From NCBI RefSeq assembly GCF_963855985.1, contig NC_087091.1, positions 14,762,154 through 14,826,153 on the forward strand: DNA of 64,000 bases, in the 5' to 3' direction. Below, piece by piece: positions 39,001-63,371 of the stretch; the stretch's first letter is position 1, and each line of letters begins with the position of its first letter. The notes beneath the pieces were generated by a model that was not told where the DNA came from, did no database searches, and saw nothing but the letters and a program-made list of their open reading frames with translations. This stretch comes from Ostrinia nubilalis. Its lineage: Eukaryota > Arthropoda > Insecta > Lepidoptera > Crambidae. The translations under genes were made by a program, and so were the position numbers.

Positions 39001-42000
39001 GTTTCTTAACCTTATAGCCTGCGACTAACTTCTGGTATGAAAATGTGACGGCACGACGTGACGTGGCGTAAATATGCTGCTCCAATACAAACTACATTAT
39101 AATGATTGTGCACACAAATATGTATTGTGCAAAGATTAACCGCGGACATTCTGCCAATAGTTCGTGACATCCAAAGTAACCAAAAAGTAGCACAACCTTA
39201 TTCCAAAATCGTAAAAAAGACGTGTTCCGAAAATTTTGGCTACTTTTGGGTGCTACGATCTATTTACCAATAGGAGATATAGTGAGTTTACGCCACGCCA
39301 AGCTCGTCGCTACTGTTGACATATCCTTGTGTTCCCTTCTCCTGCATGTGACAATACCTGTCATGACATATTTTTGTATTAATAATAATAACAGTTGGAA
39401 AGATACTATTGGTGTAAAGTAAATCTTGGATGTCAATTTGAGTCAATATTTCGTCATACCATAGATTTCGATTCGACATTCGACAAACTATTCAGTCAAA
39501 CTATTGGCCCAAATTGAAAATCTAATTTGAGTATAGTTAGCCTCAAAATTGGTTGTATTATCAGTGTATTAACTGCCACGTAGTGTTGATTCCAATAGTC
39601 ATATTTTCGATTGCAATAATTATGCGAATGCCTTTTTTAAAACTCGTTAAATGTCAACGCATTCGTATACTTTAAAAAACAGCACCAATTGAAATCAACA
39701 CACAGTAGTGTATTGAACCAGCTAGGATTACAATATTCTATGTAATAATGTATAATTATTAAAGCCTGGTCCGTGAGCACGTAGAATTTTGTCCAATGAC
39801 CCCAAGCTATCCATCCTTATCGCTCGCGCGTAATTATATTGCTGTCGCGACTGTGCGACGCGCGCCCGCAGTGAGTGTGCGAGCGCGACAGCAACATAAT
39901 TACACGCGAGCGATCCTTTGCGTGTAATTATGTTGCTGAGTGAAAATGGGTAGCTTGGGGTCATTGGACAAAATTCTACGTGCTCACGGACCAGGCTTTA
40001 GCATGGCTATGGTTTTCGCGAATCCATCAATCTTGAGTTTGAATCTAATTATTTTGAGCATTGTTTTAGAAGATAAAGCCTAAATACACATTTGCTAGTA
40101 TATCTATTCTATCAGACTATTATATTGTTATTGTCGCAAAATCCAACCTATTAACTCAGTCATGGTTTCTCAAACGTTATAGTTGTCATCCAATTTTCCG
40201 TAAGCGGTCCTGCAAATGGCAAACGTTCGGCTACTACTATTCTAAACGTCTAATTTGAAAGAGCCGTTGAAGACTTTTTTCTCTTAAATAAGAGAGTTTG
40301 AATGTGACAATTTTTATTGGGATCTCACATAGATTATTGAGAATCCTTGAACGTAATACAGCCAGCTTCAAATAGTTTGGTCACGAACCCAACCTTTGGG
40401 TGTCAACCCTAAGTAGCCAATAAGTTCGCAACGCGTCTTTGTTACAATTGAAATAAGATTGTGTTGTCAACTTTTTGGTCACTTTGGGTGTCACGAACTG
40501 TTTGATGCTGATTATAGTTAAGTATTTAGTTTGCTGTGCTATCGTCGTACCTATTCGTAAGCCTAACGATCTGTGGTGTCTCAGAACTTGCAGGCGGTAA
40601 AGCAGGGCCCGCCGCCGCCCAGCCCTGGGGCCAGGCCACCCGGCCCGCCGCAGCCCTTCGTGCCTCTGCAGGTGCAGACCAGTCGGAGGTGAGTCGATGA
40701 CAGCGTCATAATAGTTGTTCTTCTTCTTCTTTTTTGATGATGTTGGCAATACACGTCGAGGTCGACTTGATTTGTGCCATTTTCAAGTATATAAGTGATA
40801 CGAGTTACAAAATGAGATCAAGTAATGATATAATGAAGGATGATAGATGATACCCCTTCCCACCCTTTGAGTTTCAATAAAGTTGTGGTGCTTTACTGAG
40901 ACCTCCTATGGACAACTTGAGAGAACCAGAAGAATCACGATGCACTGTTTTGCTTCACTTGCCCACACCCATGCACGTTCACGAACACTCAATGGTTAAT
41001 AATCCACCATTATTACACATTAATAGTCGCCCACACACGAATTTGATTCCCGCTTCAGATTCCCGCCAAGAAGTCTAATAGTTGTTCTTTAAGATATTAA
41101 ACTTTCGCGTTCCATTTCGATTAAAATAGAAAGACCACGGGTCTTAACGCGACATTTATTAATGAGTTACATTATGTACTCACGGCTTGAGCCGTTGATC
41201 TTTATCGGGGAAAATTGTATACCTATCCTGCGGGGACACGGATAAGTGGGACTCACCAAGTCAGAGGGAAAAGGAGTAACCACCAAATAAGCTTCGACTC
41301 TCCGTCATTTGGCTCAAAAGCTGAGGGATTCCGGACACAACCTTCACTACCACAGCCCCTCCCAGCGATGCATGCAATGCAATTTTAATCTGTGACAACC
41401 TCAGATCATAGAAAGAGAATAGATATGAAGTCGCGCGTAACTACAACGAGAACCAGTGTCCCCACATTTCCCCCACCACAGCTCCCACACACACATTCAA
41501 CTGTGTAAAAACAAAGCGACTGAGAGTCTACGACAACATGTGCAACCGGCTTAAAAGTGCTGTGATTGGCCAGAAGGCGTGCCTTATGGCCAATCAATGG
41601 CCGCGTGACGTGACGCACACTTTGAAAAAAGCAATTAGAGAGAAGAAAGATAAAATGGAGTCGATAAGATATCGATACTTTAAATCCTGGGGGCTAGGCT
41701 CGAAATTGGTTTAAAAAATGCTTGTATGAAAACCTTTTTATTATTATACGTTATTATTATGTTCTTTAACGATTTTTGCATAAAGGAGTCAGTTCCATTT
41801 TGTATGGACGAAAAACTCAGAATCAATTATTGGGACTAAATGAAGTTACCTTATATTAATTTACCCCAACCAAAGCTCAATGTCGTTATCGATGGAGTAT
41901 AGAAGTTATAGACTGACAAAGTTTGTATGAAAAGTCATGGGTTAAGTAGGTACTTGCGATTTTTACCAGTATTTACAATATTGGTAATATATTATTATTT

Positions 42001-44421
42001 ACTTTAATAATAATAACAGGATCACTGTAATTATTATTAACTACTATCGCGCATTAACTTTTTAATTATGGCGAAATTCGTACCGCCTATGTTTATCAAA
42101 AATAATTCCTATATTAGGCTTTCAACTAGCTCTTATAGTAATTACATAGTTGACAGTTACTAATCCCTTCTACTATTGTTATTGTTTTTGTAAAAACTTA
42201 AAAATCGCAAGCAACTCATGATTTTTTCATTCAAAATTAGAAAATAGAAAATAATAATTTACTTCTATTTATCGATAATAGGAAACCGTATTAGAACACG
42301 AGCCCTGCACTATGTTACGACCGGCACATGCGGCCGTACTGTGTATTTTCACGCGTCAGTGGATATCGGAAGAAATAAAATACATTGCGCAGTAGTTACG
42401 CATGACATAAAGTGGTTGCTAACTAAATCGTCAATGTACAACGTGTTTGAATTTTTATCACCACTAATTTCGATATCGCAGTAAATGTCACGGCACTGAA
42501 TTCGTTCGTAAAAATGTTTAGTTTTTTTTATTTATAAGCAAAATACCAATGGATTTGCAATACTTACATGTGGTAAATGACTTCATTGTTCCTGTAGTTC
42601 TTCGTTTCACTTATGTTATTGCACGTTACGACGCATTATCCAACAATATCTGAGAACATTTCCTCAGTACGACTGAATCGCGACTAACCTGGCGTCGCGG
42701 GCGATGTTCGTTTCTGGGCATATCGCGGAGACACGCGCCACGCCCCCGTTTCACATCTATTCCCTTCTATGATCTGAGGTGACAACCTTCCTCAAAAACG
42801 CAACGGAGCATTATCTCTCGCTGTTTTTATCCGGCTATATTCTTCAGGCCTTCAGTGCATCAAATTAAGACTTTTTTCATCTAAGCTGCAAATAAGTGAT
42901 AACTAGAAAAGGACCACTTCATGATGCAGTTTGATTATTTTAGAATGTTTTAAGCCTGCAATGACCTAACTAACTAAATCAACGTTGAACACGGCATGCA
43001 ACTGGATAGTCTACGATTATCAAGTCCTACTCAAAATATAATCAATGAATGAACATCGAGCACTCGAATAAATTGCTTCTATCAGTACGAGTGTGGTAAA
43101 CACTTATGTCGGGTATGCCTCCTAGGAATTACCGCTTCCTATCCACGTCACTGGCGTCAAGTGAAGACAAATTCCTTGGAAAAGTTTCCCCACAACTTAC
43201 CTACTGTCTGCGGGTTTTCAGTTCACACTACTTACTAACTATACAGAATGAATACAATAGATTACTATACAGGGTGAATGCAATGGATTATTTATTATAC
43301 AGGATGACAGGGAAATCCGACCTATTCCTTGTTAGAGGTTGTATTCCAGTGAAGCAGGGGTCAAAACAGAATGAATTAAGGAATAGTTTTCCTGTCACTT
43401 TGTATACGATAATCTATAGGAATTTTATTTGTCTTACATTGGGGTTGGCGGAAAAAAGTGTTTGTAAGCGCTTATAAGCAAAATGGCGATCGCTAGGGCA
43501 GTTTTCGGCGAGGGCACGTTTGCTAACTTCAATAAATAATAGTGTTTCATTCACTGTTTTAGCAGTGACAGCGCTTACTTAAACAAAAGCGCTTCCAATA
43601 ACTTTTTTCCACCAAACGCACTCATTAATTTTATTCTAATAGTTTTTCACTTTATTTCAAACCAGTGTCACGTACAAGAGATCGGTGGTGCCACTGCAGC
43701 CGAATGCGAGCGGCTCGTCAGTGCCGATCAATCAAGCTGCCGCGCAACCGCCGGCCTCATACCAGCCGCAGCCGCCTAACCAAGTAAGTACATTATACAT
43801 AATTAGACTATGCTTATACAGGGTGGAAACGATAAGTGATCTCACTAAACTATTTCTAAACTATACACGATATCGAAAAAGTGGTTACTATTCCTGAAAG
43901 TGATGCTTATACAGGGTAGAAACGATAATAAAATAATCTCACTCGATTCTTTCTAAACTATACAAGATATCGAAAAACTGGTTATTGATCCTGAAAGTGC
44001 TTCACGAGCTCTATCAAACGATATCAATAGGTTACAGAATAAACTGGATCTAACCCGAAAATGTTTCCAGCTCTTCCATACTTTGTATAATGTCAGCTAT
44101 CTGCAACTTCAAGATTGCTGGAGTTTTACAAATAATTCTTTGTATAAACAATAATGCTGTCGTTTCACACTTTGAATTTTTGGCCACCAAAATATCGACG
44201 CTTAAAATTATGACGTCATTCCACCGTCACAAAGTAAAGGCTTATTCAGTACGTAATATGGCGTGTATAATGCCGTTATTAGTATTTAGGTTTGTGATAT
44301 AATATTATTTTAACACAAAAAATGTTGTTAGGTCCCACAACAGAAGCAAGACCCGGCATCCCGTCCCCAGAAGAAGAAAAAACCCAGAATCGCCGCGAAT
44401 CTACCCTTCCAAATAGAGTAA
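1..44421 (+). CDS. XRN1: 5'-3' exoribonuclease 1 (XRN1/pacman), 3' two-thirds of gene, 27 coding exons
   Basis: XRN1 degrades decapped mRNA 5' to 3' in the cytoplasm. Coding exons, each with AG..GT borders and matching phase: 247-407, 632-736, 1053-1101, 1192-1273, 1927-2119, 6804-6977, 7483-7594, 8182-8360, 10192-10361, 11144-11293, 11376-11443, 12182-12396, 16985-17114, 20404-20531, 21209-21390, 29965-30163, 31038-31229, 31755-31822, 32252-32407, 33988-34063, 34640-34717, 34922-35001, 36737-36824, 37919-38212, 40585-40688, 43666-43783, 44332-44421 (stop TAA). They total about 1,213 codons; the first exon starts near residue 330 of the family's numbering, so the catalytic N-terminus lies upstream of the window. 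Family motifs include GYINEAG, AIQWNLWYYY, PFHELMTEEDSPI, AVVLIPFIDE, FPGFPTMKH, WVGWPHL, GLNLKFNKK and PRIAAN near the end. Partial exon arrays (listed separately) lie in the introns after exons 5, 8, 12 and 19. Bases 1-246 are intron with a small inverted repeat at about 36-68. Confidence 0.96.
247..2119 (+). CDS. XRN1: XRN1 exons 1-5 of the window: end of nuclease CR1, acidic linker, start of CR2
   Basis: Exons 247-407 (GYINEAGDLNLQRFE, VYVDLKYFE), 632-736 (a D/N-rich linker), 1053-1101 (LEEADESDGYEE), 1192-1273 (FLLHKKDYYMNK) and 1927-2119 (EVLADQAEGYVRAIQWNLW to PFKPFEQ). In XRN1 this is the junction between conserved region 1, the variable acidic linker and conserved region 2 of the nuclease core. 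Phases run 0, 0, 1, 2, 0 at successive donors and all match. The donor after 736 reads ATG|gtaaac. The intron 737-1052 holds an RTE tail fragment; 1274-1926 holds a MITE at about 1629-1788 and otherwise nothing I can name. The exon at 1927-2119 is the parent of array 1; only this copy has its 5' part (EVLADQAEGYVRAIQ), so it must be used. Confidence 0.93.
1973..6474 (+). repeat. XRN1 array 1: 11 tandem copies of the CR2 exon's 3' part (147 bp coding unit)
   Basis: Copies of WNLWYYYKGCASWCWYY...PFEQ at A 1973-2119 (in the parent exon), B 2444-2607, C 2932-3028, D 3369-3515, E 3839-3985, F 4164-4327, G 4659-4805, H 5064-5160, I 5485-5648, J 5984-6130, K 6328-6474. A, D, E, G, J and K are intact 49-codon units; the five extra ones start after AATACAG and end at a GTACGA- or GTGATT-type donor, so each is a phase 0/0 exon. 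B, F and I share a 17-bp insertion; C and H share a 50-bp internal deletion. Shared lesions mean whole blocks were re-duplicated or converted. Spacers include a pyrimidine tract (CTTCCTCTTTTTTTCAG) and a MITE-like piece with ends ACTCCGAAA / TTCGGAGT. Confidence 0.95.
6804..8360 (+). CDS. XRN1: XRN1 exons 6804-6977, 7483-7594, 8182-8360: rest of CR2 and start of PAZ/Tudor region
   Basis: 6804-6977 (58 codons, phase 0/0) reads LLAVLPSASKHLLP, then MTEEDSPILHYYP and AVVLIPFIDE, the strongly conserved CR2 stretch. 7483-7594 gives TNLLLAMAPCYEKL and ends CAG G. 8182-8360 completes that codon and runs from VEHAPEYFQPIADCH to MIFPGFPTMKHLKYK, ending in phase 0 with AAA|gtgagt. This last exon is the parent of array 2. 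The intron 6978-7482 contains a 34-bp inverted repeat (about 7148-7182 and 7376-7409) marking a MITE. The intron 7595-8181 opens with a TACAGGGTG-type repeat end near 7619 and otherwise shows nothing I recognise. Confidence 0.93.
7148..7409. mobile_element. MITE-like element with 34-bp inverted ends
   Basis: GTCCCTCGCATGACTAACTA and its inverse flank about 190 bp of unremarkable sequence in an XRN1 intron. Confidence 0.65.
8211..9633 (+). repeat. XRN1 array 2: 9 tandem copies of the FPGFPTMKH exon's 3' part, period about 158 bp
   Basis: Copy ends (last exon-like base before GT) are 8360 (parent), 8517, 8674, 8832, 8992, 9150, 9310, 9474 and 9633, giving spacings of 157-164 bp. Each unit keeps MLPNAMRDMIFPGFPTMKH with few changes (one variant reads MRDIMF) and each is followed by GTGAGT or GTAAGT. 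The units begin at CCCATAG/CCTATAG inside the parent exon, so no copy has the exon's own acceptor. The run AAGAGGGGGATG has lost or changed bases in the copies, which breaks the frame upstream of MLPN. Copy 8 carries a 4-bp insertion. Unlike arrays 1 and 3, I see no MITE inside the unit. Confidence 0.94.
10192..12396 (+). CDS. XRN1: XRN1 exons 10192-10361, 11144-11293, 11376-11443, 12182-12396: PAZ/Tudor and KOW regions
   Basis: 10192-10361 encodes KVKVFDQPSRNESLIV and ends in VIWVGWPHLTRSK, which matches the conserved V(F/W)VxWPHL segment of XRN1. 11144-11293 continues VISVSNEKMRLHYV; 11376-11443 gives NMNRLGIDLETVDIII; 12182-12396 gives YKYMIQDNVAMVREPEW, then HTPQEAYPPGDKVFLL and GQYYGCLAT, the edge of a small barrel domain. 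Phases 2, 2, 1, 0 at the donors all match. The exon at 12182-12396 is the parent of array 3. The intron 10362-11143 holds two nested MITEs (10508-10831 outside, about 10579-10692 inside) and, before them, a lepidopteran LINE/SINE-like tail at about 10455-10490. The intron 11444-12181 holds one MITE at about 11741-11892. Confidence 0.92.
10508..10831. mobile_element. MITE with TAAAGTACGGCCAA ends, containing a second MITE
   Basis: Outer ends TAAAGTACGGCCAAGGAG and its near-inverse CTCGTTGGCCGTACTTTA. Inside, about 10579-10692, lies a second element with TGGGTTGCACCA / TGGTGCAACCCA ends. Confidence 0.75.
12255..16570 (+). repeat. XRN1 array 3: 19 tandem copies of the YYGCLAT exon's 3' part
   Basis: Copy ends (base before the donor GT): 12396 (parent), 12796, 12967, 13082, 13280, 13689, 13878, 14025, 14424, 14600, 14715, 14913, 15251, 15412, 15602, 15802, 15996, 16161, 16570. 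Full units run from GCGACACGCGGTAG to GCGACG; copies 4 and 11 are shorter. Units are joined by an AT-rich linker with TCGATATCGATAAC. All 19 end in GTGAG or GTAAG. Within each copy CCGCAG|GAG is a possible cryptic acceptor in phase 0, giving an in-frame 69-nt exon EAYPPGDKVFLLTQGQYYGCLAT. A 214-223 bp palindromic MITE sits in the same place after copies 1, 5, 8 and 18, with a truncated one after copy 12, so it was amplified with the units. Confidence 0.95.
12410..12623. mobile_element. Palindromic MITE (GTAGAATTTTGTCC family) inside array 3, first of five
   Basis: Long inverted arms (TAGAATTTTGTCCAATGACC / GGTCATTGGACAAAATTCTA) around a GC-rich centre. Other copies in array 3: 13294-13516, 14039-14252, 14939-15077 (left arm lost) and 16175-16397. 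All sit at the same place relative to the exon copy. Confidence 0.9.
16985..21390 (+). CDS. XRN1: XRN1 exons 16985-17114, 20404-20531, 21209-21390: KOW strand and winged-helix region
   Basis: 16985-17114 starts in phase 0 with LVESEGVRNGRMKVQVTERPEP, so it joins directly to GQYYGCLAT of the exon ending at 12396. 20404-20531 gives ISTQMLSRVTGSVLVV and TNIGLNLKFNKK; 21209-21390 gives NQEVSGYTRRC, WLYSDRCIALVKSYA and CDIFFESDLWPNEMG. These match the XRN1 segment that precedes the SH3-like domain. The open frame upstream of 16985 (16799-16984) is better read as intron end, with a pyrimidine-rich run and TACCAG at 16979-16984. The intron between 17114 and 20404 is filled with three DNA elements and the one between 20531 and 21209 with a MITE at about 20640-20786. 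Confidence 0.92.
17255..17795. mobile_element. Fold-back element with about 110-bp inverted repeats, 8-bp target duplication
   Basis: Ends CATTCTGGGAGTGGG and CCCACTCCCAGAATG; inverted repeats run about 17255-17364 and 17690-17795 (e.g. GTCCATATGGACCGGC pairs with GCCGGTCCATATGGAC). AATTACAC flanks both sides (17247-17254, 17796-17803). No ORF. An 8-bp duplication fits hAT or P-type transposition. Confidence 0.9.
18236..18391. mobile_element. Diverged MITE of the same family
   Basis: Ends AAGTCCGGTCGCCGAGCAC and GTGCTCGGCGACCGGACTT-like, with the internal ATATTGCTGTCGCGGCTG block of the family. Directly left of the TTAA MITE. Confidence 0.7.
18406..18903. mobile_element. TTAA-flanked MITE next to the piggyBac element
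   Basis: Inverted ends GAGCGTTTACGCC and GCATAAACGCTC, with TTAA at 18402-18405 and 18904-18907. It contains (AAT)n-like runs near 18478-18500 and no ORF. The right TTAA is also the left TTAA of the piggyBac element. Confidence 0.75.
18908..20360 (+). mobile_element. piggyBac-family element, internally deleted
   Basis: Inverted ends CCCATATATGCCCAGAG and CTGGGCATATATGGG, with TTAA at 18904-18907 and 20361-20364: the piggyBac hallmark. A second inverted pair lies inside (about 19289-19320 and 20202-20236, with GGTCGAAAACGACC), as piggyBac elements have. Only the end of a transposase gene remains. Confidence 0.93.
19679..20039 (+). pseudogene. piggyBac transposase C-terminal remnant
   Basis: An open stretch (19679-19954) gives FLTWLIDVTVNN, KQLTLEICFQNIDLLELSLP and RRYGAEHLIDP; then, after a frame change near 19945, RNCAVCKHITVKKCSKCSV and LHDKCF to a TAA at 20037-20039. 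The C..C....KKC..C...LH..CF cysteine cluster is the C-terminal domain of piggyBac transposases. The catalytic part is missing. Confidence 0.85.
20640..20786. mobile_element. MITE with ACTGAACTGTC ends; related copies at about 1629-1788 and 11741-11892
   Basis: Ends ACTGAACTGTC and GACAGTTCAGT with a shared inner block (GGCAAAAATCGGAACCAGCG). Three copies, all in XRN1 introns, about 150 bp each and clearly diverged from each other. Confidence 0.8.
21400..21574. mobile_element. Palindromic MITE, same family, 10 nt after an XRN1 donor
   Basis: Ends TAAAGCCCGGTCCGTGAGC and its inverse; the left arm has an internal deletion. Its TA-bordered ends show the unmodified termini of the family amplified in array 3. 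Confidence 0.88.
21811..21990. repeat. Perfect 72-bp palindrome and GGCCTAAGATGC-family MITE
   Basis: 21811-21846 and 21847-21882 are exact inverse complements. The left arm starts in an RTE tail (TGGACGTCTTTTGG). The following part, to about 21990, matches MITE copies at about 29088-29215 and 32430-32540, which share GGCCTAAGATGC / GCATCTTAGGCC-type ends and GATAAAATGG-like cores. Confidence 0.75.
22825..23588 (-). repeat. 3' LTR of the BEL/Pao-type element, with a 190-bp insertion
   Basis: Matches the other LTR over 22825-23381 and about 23572-23588. Between them, about 23382-23571 is a LINE/SINE-like tail in reverse orientation: it opens with TCAAAG repeats on + (TTTGAC tail on -) and is bordered by CTTG on both sides. 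Confidence 0.85.
23382..23571 (-). mobile_element. Short non-LTR tail inserted in the 3' LTR
   Basis: About 190 bp present in one LTR and absent from the other, bordered by CTTG. It carries a TTTGAC simple-repeat tail (on -) and GAGAAGAAGCGCCGCAACAA, a sequence I recall as frequent in moth LINE ends. This is the innermost of the nested insertions. Confidence 0.75.
23589..23599 (-). other. Polypurine tract of the BEL/Pao-type element
   Basis: On - the sequence AGGGGGGAGGA directly precedes the 3' LTR. Its position and composition fit the plus-strand primer of LTR elements. Confidence 0.65.
23935..26640 (-). CDS. BEL/Pao gag plus aspartic protease polyprotein, 901 residues
   Basis: ATG at 26640, 51 nt inside the 5' LTR edge. 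Order: an Ala/Glu/Lys-rich helical N-terminus (about residues 40-130), the gag core (LPIYYGDPLDWLQFRNAY, MWRLRKCLRGEAKDAV, LELRFGRPEIIMNKI), a Cys/His cluster (CNFCKTQTHSLEQC, CFQCLLPRHADTTC, CDVEGCGLGHHRLLH) and an aspartic protease of the retropepsin type used by BEL/Pao (HALLDDGSTVSLIASRLADEVG; the active-site triad reads DDGST). After about residue 660 the sequence is low-complexity with two diverged repeats (ALAGSAVSLALVACEQ, ALADSAASLALGACEP) and ends with a stop after LFLRKECALWPQDPT, which resembles the start of the usual pol linker. So pol was deleted downstream; the remaining frame is fully open. Confidence 0.92.
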   Translation of the reverse strand: MSLLRSPRGAAVKTRRQMMDEDKTNKVKVASEVLKSEGSQSTRTSSAARRLTIEAARKRAEVELEAIEAAEAARKAAAKAAEASANAAAEAAAEAAAKKAAIRKSLIDMELNADLAELGSERSVMSSSEKVEAWLDTTHIATTHREEKVTCTAPQQRTEIQELAAALVSAISNVAAMNQNDQLLSRLATSKDLPIYYGDPLDWLQFRNAYFESTEICKYTDTENMWRLRKCLRGEAKDAVSSLLIDCMSPNEIIDMLELRFGRPEIIMNKIVSQLKKVKPLAESYHTELVQFAINIKNHVAAARAIKQREYLQSPELVNIIVSKLPTLLVNKWADYAYTNRELHEKPKLECLSDFLYLEAQKVAAAGVSFVHNQHEARRKPEYNRSSHKNVLVSTNYDHNEKCNFCKTQTHSLEQCMKFKRALRKDRWRFARTEKLCFQCLLPRHADTTCTAPECDVEGCGLGHHRLLHWSNPRPQQQTASERDEPRLSESDCETVNHTTALQCNDESQVLLKIVPVTVYGPKGSMHTHALLDDGSTVSLIASRLADEVGLHGAPHTMRARGAWDNELSCETEIVNFEIANRDNKRFSLEARKISELNLPLQSVHNIDFCKYKCVNSDLCKCNAQPMLLIGQDNCDLIAPIECIRRKPGEPYMTKTCLGWCVHGPTNKVIDSSVCFTTNLCFVESREPTQTVAACCNNIDALAGSAVSLALVACEQAPVGPRARSDALADSAASLALGACEPPPLGPHASADAACIPTEARALDSTTESSNECLGNLAISSTCLFTDTYGKSLPRKVDEPSVESTYSDSLTCLQHDPYEHDLLQLQEIEPCKYKDDLLVINILESLGKLVDGLFTEDFLWKHDFDVTRLLNSYQNVNRLKNGILSHLFLRKECALWPQDPT
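26671..26688 (-). other. Primer binding site of the BEL/Pao-type element
   Basis: On -, three bases after the 5' LTR (whose last base is 26692) comes an 18-nt stretch beginning TGGTCCTACG, the expected complement of a tRNA 3' CCA end. The tRNA was not identified. Confidence 0.55.
26692..27264 (-). repeat. 5' LTR of the BEL/Pao-type element
   Basis: 573 bp, starting TGTAGGCGATG and ending GTCAACA as read on +; it matches 22825-23588 once the insertion there is removed. It includes a GC-rich part (about 26760-26950) and an AT-rich part. Confidence 0.88.
29448..29925. mobile_element. MITE with ATGGTGC...CACATTG ends
   Basis: Inverted ends near 29448-29490 (ATGGTGCTCCCACATTG) and 29878-29925; the interior is AT-rich with repeated AAAATGTT words. 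It ends 40 bp before the exon at 29965. Confidence 0.65.
29965..32407 (+). CDS. XRN1: XRN1 exons 29965-30163, 31038-31229, 31755-31822, 32252-32407: SH3-like domain
   Basis: 29965-30163 is a helical, charged segment (QKKANEVQNWLKSLP, SLEKQLQDLKHKEKK). 31038-31229 gives YKLYDRVVCVARGLSVPAGA and GTVTAVYPP, the SH3-like fold of XRN1. 31755-31822 gives VMFDEPFPGGMHEELF, and 32252-32407 gives MLPTNMLNISYG then HITQPPTLLRRED. Phases 0, 0, 2, 2 match. 32252-32407 is the parent of array 4. Intron 30164-31037 opens with a Helitron-like repeat (30178-30365). Introns 31230-31754 and 31823-32251 show no gene and no clear repeat, apart from GC-rich imperfect inverted copies near 31990-32120. Confidence 0.93.
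30178..30365. mobile_element. Helitron-like lepidopteran repeat; second copy at 57387-57576
   Basis: Starts ACTAGCTTTTGCCCGCGGC and ends ATAATATTAGTAGGA; both copies share GTTTCATCAAAATC and AACATCCA. I recall this layout from abundant non-autonomous Helitron-type repeats in moths, without being able to verify it here. Confidence 0.6.
32282..33614 (+). repeat. XRN1 array 4: 4 copies of the HITQPPTLLRRED exon's 3' part
   Basis: The parent exon ends at 32407; further copies end at 32784, 33310 and 33614, each after TATAG and followed by GT (GTAGCA, GTACGG, GTAATG). Copies 2 and 3 start near GGCGCAAGCTG/GGTCGCAAGCTG at about 32648 and 33180; copy 4 starts only at CACATCACGCAG near 33545. Copies 2 and 3 have an extra stretch (CTACTTTGTGGTTGCGG-like) relative to the parent. 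Between copies lie a MITE (about 32430-32540), an RTE 3' tail (about 32801-33045) and SINE-like pieces. More diverged than arrays 1-3, so probably older. Confidence 0.9.
32801..33045 (+). mobile_element. RTE-like LINE 3' end (fragment); others at about 21655-21812 and 36960-37060
   Basis: Reads WAGHIVRRTDGRWG, GRPPTRWTDDIVKVAGKRW and then [12 protein letters not shown] to a stop: the C-terminus of the moth endonuclease/reverse-transcriptase LINE. It ends in ATGATGA-type 3' repeats. Further pieces in reverse orientation lie at about 752-872 (a fused forward and reverse pair), 17120-17190 and 48893-49045. Confidence 0.8.
33988..36824 (+). CDS. XRN1: XRN1 exons 33988-34063, 34640-34717, 34922-35001, 36737-36824: start of C-terminal tail
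   Basis: Short exons of low-complexity sequence: SPPTPEKAENKPLQ, DNGTNLLRTLLKISEDED, TTTDTNWRAKNDTSSPSTT and TQQPSNWRKEMATKPPPGF. LLRTLLKIS is a short hydrophobic helix that resembles the conserved LKEILKI-type motif in the XRN1 tail; the rest is a disordered linker. Phases 0, 0, 2, 0 are consistent. Low conservation makes these exons less certain than the core, but all borders are canonical and the frame is kept. Intron 35002-36736 carries a MITE (35516-35889) with a Helitron-like repeat inside it; 34064-34639 carries a dispersed repeat at about 34270-34500 whose central part recurs at about 46035-46110. Confidence 0.82.
35516..35889. mobile_element. MITE with AAGGTGAGTATAGACTA ends, interrupted by a Helitron-like repeat
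   Basis: Inverted ends near 35518 and 35889. The inner stretch about 35575-35770 (GACTGACTGACATAGTGATC, CCCCTAAGGGGGTAAAATGG) is another part of the common moth Helitron-type repeat. Confidence 0.6.
37919..44421 (+). CDS. XRN1: XRN1 exons 37919-38212, 40585-40688, 43666-43783, 44332-44421: Pro/Gln-rich tail and stop
   Basis: 37919-38212 (98 codons, phase 0/0) is P/Q/F-rich (FPAFNQPFQGPVPGP, FPQFQNPHF) and ends SGNNITLGPSWVQGQ. 40585-40688 is proline-rich (GPPPPSPGARPPGPP, FVPLQVQTSRS). 43666-43783 gives VTYKRSVVPLQPNAS and 44332-44421 gives VPQQKQDPASRPQKKKKPRIAAN, ending with TAA. The FVPLQV and PRIAAN motifs are family marks at the very C-terminus, where decapping factors bind in insects (established for Drosophila pacman). 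Introns: 36825-37918 carries an RTE tail at about 36960-37060 and a SINE-like piece at about 37755-37890; 38213-40584 carries a MITE at 39760-40000 and is otherwise featureless AT-rich DNA; 40689-43665 carries the element 41400-42778. Confidence 0.88.
39760..40000. mobile_element. Palindromic MITE, same family, complete
   Basis: Ends TAAAGCCTGGTCCGTGAGC and its inverse, about 240 bp, arms nearly complete, with a small extra inverted piece near 39900-39935. Confidence 0.88.
41400..42778. mobile_element. Non-autonomous element of hAT type in an XRN1 intron
   Basis: Ends CTCAGATCATAGAA and TTCTATGATCTGAG, with GTGACAAC duplicated at 41392-41399 and 42779-42786. The 1,379-bp interior has no ORF I can support. 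The 8-bp duplication fits hAT. Confidence 0.85.
43812..44010 (+). repeat. Direct repeat of about 95 bp with TATACAGGGT starts
   Basis: Two units (about 43814-43906 and 43909-44005) share TATACAGGGT, GAAACGATAA, CTATACAMGATATCGAAAAA and CCTGAAAGTG. Remnants of a TACAGGGTG-type element near the donor at 43783. Confidence 0.65.
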
Positions 44422-63244
<18,823 letters not shown>

Positions 63245-63300
63245 TTCAGCTGAAACACTTGAACATACTAGTACTTACTAACTGACCAATATATGCAATA

Positions 63301-63324
63301 ATTAAAGTACAATTTTGTTTTATT
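63301..63324. promoter_or_regulatory. Facing poly(A) signals of maltase and POLE4
   Basis: ATTAAA at 63301-63306 on + is 57 nt past the maltase stop. TTTATT at 63319-63324 is AATAAA on -, 48 nt past the POLE4 stop. The two genes end tail to tail with 127 bp between stop codons, so their 3' UTRs probably overlap. Confidence 0.6.
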
Positions 63325-63371
63325 TACTGATATATTTACAAGTATTACATTCATTCACTCACACATCTATT

